This document shows, piece by piece, positions 6,973-12,307 of a stretch of DNA of 15,874 bases. The stretch is from Dehalococcoidia bacterium (lineage in GTDB: Bacteria > Chloroflexota > Dehalococcoidia > UBA2979): positions 1 to 15,874 of the forward strand of contig JALOAM010000062.1 in assembly GCA_023228765.1 (NCBI GenBank), read 5' to 3'. Positions within the stretch are counted from its first letter, which is position 1. Each line of letters begins with the position of its first letter. The notes beneath the pieces were generated by a model. That model was not told the origin of the DNA and made no database searches. It was given only the letters and a program-made list of their open reading frames with translations. The position numbers and the translations under genes were made by a program.

Positions 6973-7731
6973 ATGATCTCCTGCATGCGCTCGTACACTC
7001 CCGTCGCACGCCTGGGACCGGGGCCCCTACCCGAGGTACCAACACCGGAGACGCCCGGGAGCAGATGGAACATGCACTTCTACGGCACGCTCGACGGAGC
7101 ACCCGCAACACTGGAGGGCGAACTCGATGGCGAGACATGGCGGGGCCGTGCCGAGGTCGGCGGGAGCACATACCAGCTCGAAGGCCTCCTGCTGGACGGG
7201 CAGGTCCAGGGCATCGTGACCGAGCTGGGGAGCGGGGCGACGATGCCGCTGCTCGCGAGACTCGACGACCGTTCGATCGAGTTCCACGCCCCAGTCACGG
7301 GACGCCTCGAAGTGTCCTCGGCCGGTGAGAGCGGGACGAGCGGAGGCTCCGCATCGGGCGGCCCCGCGGATGCAGACCTCGACCGCGCGTCACTCGATCA
7401 ACGGCTCGTCGGGCACTGGCTGTGGACTGACGGGAGCTTCAGCGGCGACATCAGCATCACGCTACAGGAGCGCCTCGTCCTGAGTCCGGACGGGACCTAC
7501 CAGTACGGCGACGCGCGTGCGGTGGGGAGTGGCACGGGAGTGTCGTTCAACAGTGACCCCGGCGACGTACAGCAAGGCCGTTGGCGCAGCGCGGGCGGTG
7601 TCCTGTACCGAAGTGACCTCGGCGCGGTCAGCTTCACGCCGTACGCACGCTATGAGACAGACGGGTCGTCGCTCCTCCTGCTGTTCCCTGACGGATCGAA
7701 GCGACTCTGGAACCGGTCTGCGGGTGCTTAG
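6973..7731 (+). CDS. Two-domain protein of unknown function (beta-rich)
   Basis: This is probably a soluble beta-rich protein of 252 residues from ATG 6973. Residues about 32-112 look like a small beta sandwich or barrel with alternating strands and turns (LDGAPATLEGELDG). A Gly/Ser-rich linker spans about 117-135. Residues 143-248 form a second domain that opens with LVGHWLWTDG, contains LSPDGTYQYGD, and ends with LLLFPDGSKRLWNR. This pattern resembles lipocalin-like or similar small beta-barrel hypotheticals. I assign no function. The start is uncertain: the frame opens at TTG 6883, inside the crotonase leader. ATG 6973 and ATG 6985 have no Shine-Dalgarno site, and ATG 7072 has GGGAG 10 bases upstream but would cut into the first strand. 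No signal peptide is evident. The gene is divergent from the crotonase gene. Confidence 0.65.
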   Translation: MISCMRSYTPVARLGPGPLPEVPTPETPGSRWNMHFYGTLDGAPATLEGELDGETWRGRAEVGGSTYQLEGLLLDGQVQGIVTELGSGATMPLLARLDDRSIEFHAPVTGRLEVSSAGESGTSGGSASGGPADADLDRASLDQRLVGHWLWTDGSFSGDISITLQERLVLSPDGTYQYGDARAVGSGTGVSFNSDPGDVQQGRWRSAGGVLYRSDLGAVSFTPYARYETDGSSLLLLFPDGSKRLWNRSAGA

Positions 7732-7796
7732 ACCTCGGGCGGCGCGCCCGACGTCACCGGACCGCAGTCCACCTGCTGATCGGCCTGGCGGGATCC

Positions 7797-8129
7797 ATGG
7801 TGATCGTGCTCGTGGTCGGCCCGTCGACGGCGGCCGCGCTGGCCGCCGGCACACTGCTCGCGTTCACGCCGCTGCTCCGCCCCGTGGTCACCAGCGGGGT
7901 GATGCGCACGTACATATGGGTCATGCGGCGCATCGCGCCGAGGCGTGCCGTGCTGCCACCGGCGGTCGCGCGCAGCGTCGGTGTGATCGGAACGGCGGGC
8001 GGGCTCGCCCTCGGCTGGCTGCTTCCAGGCGGCTCCACCCTGCGGCAGCTGCTCGGAGTCCGCGCGGGCGTGGGAGCGGTGGTGCTGGCCCAGCGAGGGA
8101 AGGCGACGGCGAGACACCGACGGCGGTGA
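7797..8129 (+). CDS. Small membrane protein, unknown function
   Basis: A 110-residue frame with strongly G/C-biased third codon positions (about 13 of 110 codons end in A or T), as expected of a real gene here. Residues 1-30 are hydrophobic and probably membrane-spanning. A basic stretch follows around 42-52 (VMRRIAPRRA), then a second hydrophobic stretch at about 60-80 (VGVIGTAGGLALGWLLP), and the end is basic. This suggests two membrane segments. Hydrophobic, in-frame coding-like sequence continues upstream of ATG 7797 (HLLIGLAGS) without an earlier ATG, GTG or TTG. The true N-terminus may therefore have been lost or use an unusual start. Its stop overlaps the next start as GTGA. I recognise no family. 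Confidence 0.45.
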   Translation: MVIVLVVGPSTAAALAAGTLLAFTPLLRPVVTSGVMRTYIWVMRRIAPRRAVLPPAVARSVGVIGTAGGLALGWLLPGGSTLRQLLGVRAGVGAVVLAQRGKATARHRRR

Positions 8130-8360
8130 TCACGATCCTCCTCGCGCTGTCCGCGGCGCTCCTCGCAGCACTGCCGGGTGACGTCAACATCGCGTTCGTG
8201 GACGACGGTGGGTTCCGCGAGTGCGGGCACCCCCGGCCTCTGGCAGTGGATCACCGCCTGCGATGGCTCCGGCTCCGTCGTCGGGCAAGCTCCTGGCGCG
8301 GCGACCAGCAGCGCCCCGGGCGCGACCGATGCGCCCCGACGCCGTTGGAGATCGTGGTGA
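8126..8360 (+). pseudogene. Frameshifted secreted-protein remnant
   Basis: GTG 8126 overlaps the preceding stop by four bases (GTGA), a sign of coupled translation. The first 33 codons read like a signal peptide and mature start (ITILLALSAALLAALPGDVN, then VDDGGFREC), with high G/C at third positions. Beyond about 8225 that frame turns Arg-rich and unconvincing. The frame one base later continues with protein-like sequence (GTPGLWQWITACDGSG, then a Gly/Ala/Ser/Thr-rich tail) to a stop at 8358-8360. A one-base insertion near 8225 would explain the switch. Protein-like character ends near 8334, exactly where a truncated CoA-transferase on the other strand ends. I infer a damaged gene. A chance resemblance in GC-rich DNA remains possible. 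Confidence 0.35.
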
Positions 8361-8502
8361 GGTCCGTCGCGCCCTGTCGCCAGAGCGCGGCGAGGAGGTT
8401 GATCGGCACGCCGGGGCCGAACCCCGGAATCATGATCGACGACCCGTCTGCAACATCGGCGACGGCTTCGTCCATCGTCTGAAAGATCGTCGGTCGGGGC
8501 AT
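8251..8502 (-). pseudogene. Truncated 3-oxoacid CoA-transferase subunit A
   Basis: Codons 1-56 (8502 down to about 8335) match the N-terminus of 3-oxoacid/acetate-type CoA-transferase alpha subunits: TMDEAVADVADGSSIMIPGF, then a Gly/Pro-rich turn, INLLAAL, and TDLTTISNGVG. The conserved Gly-rich oxyanion segment of this family lies in this stretch. After the Gly at 56 the reading frame becomes Arg-rich (AHRSRPGRCW) and ends at 83 codons, where a full subunit has well over 200. The catalytic beta subunit is absent. It begins 11 bases after the racemase stop, with AGGGA 4-5 bases before the ATG, so it was once the second gene of that operon. It should not yield an active enzyme. Confidence 0.75.
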
Positions 8503-8513
8503 GAGATCCCTTG

Positions 8514-9722
8514 CTAGCTCACCACGCCGGAAGCACGCAGCTGCGCGATCTGCTCGTCGGAGCGGCCGAGGGCGCGCAGCACCTCGTCGGTGTGTTCGCC
8601 AGTCTGCGGCGCGGTGGAGCGGACATGGCCCGGGGTATCGCCGAACTTCGGCCCGATGCCGACCTGGCGGACCGTGCCGAGCACCGGGTCAGCCAGCTCC
8701 GCGGTCATCGAGCGCGCCTGGGCGTGCTCGTCGTCGAGGGCCTCCGCGATGTCGAGCACCGGGGCGATGCACAGCTCCACGTCGCGCAACTCGACAAACC
8801 ACTCGTCGCGGCCCTTCGTCCGGAAGAACGCCGCGAGGTGATCCTCGAACTCCTGCGAGCTGAGCATCTCCGCCTGCCGCTCCAGGAGGTCCTCCCGGCC
8901 GACGAGGCGGCAGAGGGCGGCCCAGAACTGGGGCTCCAGCGAAGCGATGGAGATCCATTTCCCGTCCGCGCACTCATAGACGTTGTAGTGGGGGCCGCCG
9001 CCGTTGAGCAGCTGCGATGAGGGTCGCGGCACCTCGCCGCCCGCGAGGACGTCCGCGGTCTGCATCGCCAGCAGGTACAGCACGTTGTCGCTCATCGAGA
9101 TGTCGATGTGCTGGCCTCGGCCGGTGCGGTCTCGCGCGAAGACGGCGCACATGACGGCGTACGCGGTCATGAGGCCCCCGGCGGCGAAGTCCGCGATCGT
9201 GTTGAAGGGGATCGCGGGGCGGCCGCCGCGCTGGCCGATACCCGAGAGCACGCCGCCGACCGCGATGTAGTTGAGGTCGTGGCCGACGAGGTCGCGGTAC
9301 GGCCCGGTCTGGCCGTACCCGGACAGCGAGGCGTACACGATCCGCGGGTTCGTCAGCGCGATCGCCTCGTATCCCACGCCGAGCCGGTCCGTGACGCCGG
9401 GCCGGAAGCCCTCGAGCAGCACGTCCGCCTCGCGCGACAGGTCGTGCACCAGCACACGTCCCTCGTCGCTCTTCAGGTTGACCACGATCGAGCGCTTGTT
9501 GCGGCCGAGCGGGTTGTGGGCACGGCGGCGTTCTGCCGCCTCCCCGCCGGGGCGCGCCGAGGTCTTGATCGCGCCGGCAGGCGGCTCCACCAGCGTGACC
9601 TCCGCGCCGAGGTCGCTCAAGAGCATCGAGGCGAACGGCCCCGGCGCGAGGCGCGAGAGGTCGAGGACACGGAGGCCCTCCAGCGGTCCGGTGCTGGCGG
9701 CGGTGCTCGGCGTGTTGGTCAT
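8514..9722 (-). CDS. Alpha-methylacyl-CoA racemase-like class III CoA-transferase
   Basis: A 402-residue CaiB/BaiF-fold protein. It would invert the 2-methyl stereocentre of branched acyl-CoAs, letting both stereoisomers enter beta-oxidation. Detailed resemblance to alpha-methylacyl-CoA racemases separates it from formyl-CoA transferases. GHDLNYIAVGGVLSGIG contains His148, IADFAAGGLM contains Asp178, and SLEPQF contains Glu263, matching the racemase His/Asp/Glu residues. NGGGPHYNVYECADG and the ending TGEHTDEVLRALG are also typical. ATG 9722 is chosen because LEGLRVLDLSRLAPGPF then lies at the usual distance from the N-terminus. The frame extends 18 codons further to 9776, but that extension looks non-coding. 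The Shine-Dalgarno site is weak. It is followed by the truncated CoA-transferase and is divergent from the DUF35/thiolase operon. Confidence 0.88.
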   Translation of the reverse strand: MTNTPSTAASTGPLEGLRVLDLSRLAPGPFASMLLSDLGAEVTLVEPPAGAIKTSARPGGEAAERRRAHNPLGRNKRSIVVNLKSDEGRVLVHDLSREADVLLEGFRPGVTDRLGVGYEAIALTNPRIVYASLSGYGQTGPYRDLVGHDLNYIAVGGVLSGIGQRGGRPAIPFNTIADFAAGGLMTAYAVMCAVFARDRTGRGQHIDISMSDNVLYLLAMQTADVLAGGEVPRPSSQLLNGGGPHYNVYECADGKWISIASLEPQFWAALCRLVGREDLLERQAEMLSSQEFEDHLAAFFRTKGRDEWFVELRDVELCIAPVLDIAEALDDEHAQARSMTAELADPVLGTVRQVGIGPKFGDTPGHVRSTAPQTGEHTDEVLRALGRSDEQIAQLRASGVVS

Positions 9723-9805
9723 GGGGACTCGCTCTGAACTCCGGCTGACGCGGGGATATCGAATACGCTGTGCCACCGCGAGTCTGACACGCGCTCGCGG
9801 CGCGC

Positions 9806-9833
9806 CGGGCGGGTTGTCGCTGCAAGCCGCCCG
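9806..9833. promoter_or_regulatory. Imperfect inverted repeat in the divergent promoter region
   Basis: CGGGCGG at 9806-9812 pairs with CCGCCCG at 9827-9833. After one mismatch the stem continues with TTG (9814-9816) against CAA (9823-9825). It sits between the divergent racemase and DUF35 genes and could be an operator for both. A hairpin in RNA is the alternative. Base pairing is seen; regulation is inferred. Confidence 0.35.
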
Positions 9834-9834
9834 C

Positions 9835-9860
9835 TGTTACCGTCGGGCTAGAATCAAACC
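9835..9860 (+). promoter_or_regulatory. Promoter/operator-like site before DUF35 gene
   Basis: TGTTAC at 9835-9840 is followed after 8 bases by the -10-like TAGAAT at 9849-9854 and then CAAACC. No standard -35 lies 17 bases upstream. The same TGTTAC-N8-TAnAAy-AAAC arrangement occurs at 14853-14876 before the solute-binding protein gene, suggesting a shared promoter type or operator. Confidence 0.4.
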
Positions 9861-9916
9861 ACCGTCAAAACTGACGCGCCACTCCCCCGTGTCGGGACCG
9901 GACGACGAGGTGCCTC

Positions 9917-10330
9917 ATGGCCGCGATCGCGAAACCACTACCTCAGCCGACACCGGAGACGCAGGAGTACTGGGACGGTCTCCGTCGAGGCGAGCTGCGC
10001 ATCCAGCGCTGCAACACCTGTGGGCGAGGCTACTTCTATCCGCGTCCGTTCTGTCCCAGGGCCGGCTGTCATTCCCGCGATGTCGGGTGGATCACGGCCT
10101 CCGGCAAGGGCACGCTCGCCACGTACATCATCACCCACCGCGGACACCCCGCCTTCGAGGCGCCATACGTCATCGCCCTTGTCGAGCTCGAAGAAGGCGG
10201 GCGCATGATGACCAACATCGTGGGGCTCGAGGACCTCGAACCCGCGAACCTCCCGGTCGGTGCGCCGGTCGAGATCGTGTTCCAACCCTCGGAGGAGGAC
10301 ATCACCCTCCCCATGTTCCGGCTGGTCTAG
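9917..10330 (+). CDS. DUF35 Zn-ribbon/OB-fold protein
   Basis: A 137-residue acyl-CoA-binding partner protein. Residues about 15-55 hold a rubredoxin-like zinc ribbon with CNTC at 32-35 and a second pair Cys46 and Cys51 (CPRAGC). Residues 60-130 form the OB fold (GKGTLATYIITHRG, YVIALVELEEGGRMM). DUF35 proteins pair with thiolase-like proteins. In steroid side-chain degradation the pair Ltp2/ChsH2 acts as an acyl-CoA retro-aldolase. Here the partner gene begins only 9 bases downstream, so the two products probably form a complex. GAGGTG at 9907-9912 lies 4 bases before the ATG. Confidence 0.9.
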   Translation: MAAIAKPLPQPTPETQEYWDGLRRGELRIQRCNTCGRGYFYPRPFCPRAGCHSRDVGWITASGKGTLATYIITHRGHPAFEAPYVIALVELEEGGRMMTNIVGLEDLEPANLPVGAPVEIVFQPSEEDITLPMFRLV

Positions 10331-10339
10331 GAGCGCCCC

Positions 10340-11488
10340 ATGTTCGACACACGCGAACTCCGCCACAAGGTGGCGATCGTGGGCGCCGCCGAGACCAACG
10401 AGGTCGGCGTCCTTCCCAACCACTCCCAGCTGCAGCTCCACGCCGAGGCCGCCTTCAACGCCCTCGACGACGCCGGGCTCACGCTCGACGACATCGATGG
10501 CTACGCCGGCGTGCAGGGGGCAGCGGTCACCGAGTACCTCGGCATCATGCCGAGGTGGATCGACGCGACCGGCGTCGGCGGATGCTCGTTCCTCATCCAC
10601 GTCTCGCACGCCGTCGCGGCGATCGCGGCGGGCTACTGCTCGACGGTGCTCATCACGCATGGCGAGTCGGGACGCTCCCGCGTCGGCGTGGGTGCGCCCT
10701 CGGGCGGGCGAGGCGAGCCGGGCGGGCAGTTCGACGCCCCCTTCGGCGTCGCGGGGCCGCCCTCACGGTTCTCCGTCCCCATCGCCGCGCACATGGCGAA
10801 GTACGGCACGACCGAGGAGCACCTGGCGGCGGTGTCCGTGGCGACGCGCCAGTGGGCATCGCGCAACCCGCGGGCCATGATGCGCGAGCCGATCACCGTC
10901 GAGGACGTCATCAACAGCCGCCTCATCGCATGGCCGCTGCACCTGCTGAACTGTTGCCTCGTCACAGATGGCGGCGGCGCCCTCATCCTCACCAGCGAGG
11001 ATCGCGCGCGGGACTTCCCGAAGCCGCCGATCTACGTGCTGGGCCGGGGCGAGTCTGCCCAGCACCAGAACATCAGCCAGATGCGCGACCTGACCGGGTG
11101 GTCCGCCGCAGCCGAGATCACCGGCCCCGAGGCGTTCCGCATGGCGGGCGTGGGCCACGACGCCATCGACCACCTCATGCTGTACGACGCGTTCTCCCAC
11201 ACGCCGATCTACGCCCTCGAAGCACTCGGGTTCGTCGGCCCCGGCGAGGGCGGGCCGTGGTTCGCGGAGATGAACTCCGCCCCCGGCGGCACGCTGCCGG
11301 TGAACACGAACGGCGGCGGCCTCTCCTACACGCACACGGGGATGTACGGCATGTTCGCCATCCAGGAGGCCGTCCGTCAGCTCCGCGGTGAGGCCGCGGC
11401 CCAGGTCGACGGCGTCCGCACCTCCCTGGTCCACGCGCCCGGCGGGATGTTCTCCGCCACTGCGACCTTGATCTTGAGTAACGAGTAG
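10340..11488 (+). CDS. Thiolase-like protein (lipid-transfer/aldolase type)
   Basis: A 382-residue thiolase-fold protein of the SCP-x/Ltp group. The N-terminal nucleophile position is kept (Cys82 in GVGGCSF), and the C-terminal NTNGGGLSYTHTG at 322-334 carries the conserved His332. The second thiolase cysteine, normally in CxGGG near the C-terminus, is replaced: HAPGGM at 365-370 has His at that place. With the DUF35 partner this points away from ordinary thiolysis and toward aldol C-C cleavage of a beta-hydroxyacyl-CoA, as in Ltp2/ChsH2. That reaction is inferred. YDAFSHTP at 282-289 resembles the YDCF/TP segment of lipid-transfer proteins. AGGAG at 10329-10333 overlaps the DUF35 stop and lies 6 bases from the ATG. 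Confidence 0.87.
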   Translation: MFDTRELRHKVAIVGAAETNEVGVLPNHSQLQLHAEAAFNALDDAGLTLDDIDGYAGVQGAAVTEYLGIMPRWIDATGVGGCSFLIHVSHAVAAIAAGYCSTVLITHGESGRSRVGVGAPSGGRGEPGGQFDAPFGVAGPPSRFSVPIAAHMAKYGTTEEHLAAVSVATRQWASRNPRAMMREPITVEDVINSRLIAWPLHLLNCCLVTDGGGALILTSEDRARDFPKPPIYVLGRGESAQHQNISQMRDLTGWSAAAEITGPEAFRMAGVGHDAIDHLMLYDAFSHTPIYALEALGFVGPGEGGPWFAEMNSAPGGTLPVNTNGGGLSYTHTGMYGMFAIQEAVRQLRGEAAAQVDGVRTSLVHAPGGMFSATATLILSNE

Positions 11489-11496
11489 CCCGCCGA

Positions 11497-11534
11497 GCGA
11501 TCCGCTGCCTGCGGTACAGTGCAGCGCGGATCGC
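11497..11534. promoter_or_regulatory. Inverted repeat, candidate TetR operator
   Basis: GCGATCCGCTGC at 11497-11508 is mirrored by GCAGCG-CGGATCGC at 11521-11534, with two extra bases in the right arm. The 12-base centre contains a -10-like TACAGT at 11515-11520. It lies just before the TetR gene, which suggests autoregulation. Symmetry is seen directly; binding is inferred. Confidence 0.5.
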
Positions 11535-11548
11535 GCTGGGGAGGCTTC

Positions 11549-12166
11549 GTGACGAAGGTTCGTGACTTTGACCAGGTGCTGGAGGTCGCTGCGCGCCTCT
11601 TCGGCGAGCGGGGCTACGAGGCCACTCGGCTCGACGATGTCGCGAATGAGCTCGGGGTGCTCAAGGGCAGCCTCTACTACTACACGTCCTCCAAGGCGGA
11701 GCTGCTGCTCCACATCAACGGACGGCGCCTGCAGAAGCTGATCGGCAACGCGCGGTCGATCCTCGACTCGGACGGTTCCGCCGTCGAGCGGATGGAGGGG
11801 ATCCTGCGGGCGCACGTCCGCTCCATCGACGAGTACTACCCCGAATCGTCGCAATGGTTCGTGCCGATCATCGTGAAGCCCTCCCGGAACCGCCGTGGGC
11901 GGTCCAACCCGCCCCCGGACTCCGGACAGCTCCACCGGGAGTACGCCGCGATCGTGAAACAGGCCGTCGAGGACGGCCAGGCGTCCGGAGAGTTCCGCAC
12001 GGACCTCGACCCCAAGGTTGCATCGCTGGGGCTCCTCGGCGCCTGCAACTGGCTCACCCGCTGGTACGAGAAGGGCCTCCGCTACGACATCGACGACATC
12101 GCGGACATCCTCCTGAAGCTACTCCTCGACGGCCTCAAGGCGACCGACCGCAAGGCGTCCACCTAG
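11549..12166 (+). CDS. TetR/AcrR family transcriptional regulator
   Basis: A 205-residue ligand-responsive repressor. Residues about 5-52 are the TetR DNA-binding domain: FDQVLEVAARLFGERGYEAT, then LDDVANELGVLKGSLYYY and SSKAELL, very close to the fatty-acid and steroid-linked regulators of the KstR2 type. The rest is the helical ligand-binding and dimerisation domain (WFVPIIVKPSR, then ACNWLTRWYEKG). The ligand is probably an acyl-CoA given the neighbours, but this is inference. GTG 11549 is preferred because GGGGAGG at 11538-11544 lies 4 bases upstream. The earlier GTG 11519 falls inside the palindrome and has no ribosome site. The gene follows the thiolase-like gene by about 60 bases. Confidence 0.9.
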   Translation: MTKVRDFDQVLEVAARLFGERGYEATRLDDVANELGVLKGSLYYYTSSKAELLLHINGRRLQKLIGNARSILDSDGSAVERMEGILRAHVRSIDEYYPESSQWFVPIIVKPSRNRRGRSNPPPDSGQLHREYAAIVKQAVEDGQASGEFRTDLDPKVASLGLLGACNWLTRWYEKGLRYDIDDIADILLKLLLDGLKATDRKAST

Positions 12167-12259
12167 GTCACGACCACCCGAGGATCCCCACCCTCCCGCA
12201 CGCAAGCGTCGAACAGGAGCGGACAGAACCCGTCCTCCGGAGATCGCTTGCCGCCCTTC

Positions 12260-12268
12260 TGATAATAC
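12260..12268 (+). promoter_or_regulatory. Extended -10 promoter candidate for the double CoA-transferase
   Basis: TGATAATAC is a TGn extended -10 with hexamer TAATAC, 39 bases before the ATG at 12308. I see no matching -35. It resembles TGATATAAC at 14864-14872 before the solute-binding protein gene. Confidence 0.4.
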
Positions 12269-12307
12269 GAGCGTGATGCGTGGTCGCTCGTGGTGAAGGG
12301 TCGTTCG

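Noticed and set aside
7754..8254. A 166-codon minus-strand ORF over the damaged patch
   Set aside because: Composition is His/Arg/Ser-rich with no motif. The plus-strand frame has much stronger third-position G/C bias.
9271..11391. A 706-codon plus-strand ORF
   Set aside because: It is Arg/Pro/His-rich and overlaps the racemase on the opposite strand and the DUF35 and thiolase-like genes in another frame. It is a GC-rich shadow.
10763..11935. A 390-codon minus-strand ORF
   Set aside because: It is antisense to the thiolase-like and TetR genes and contains no recognisable domain.
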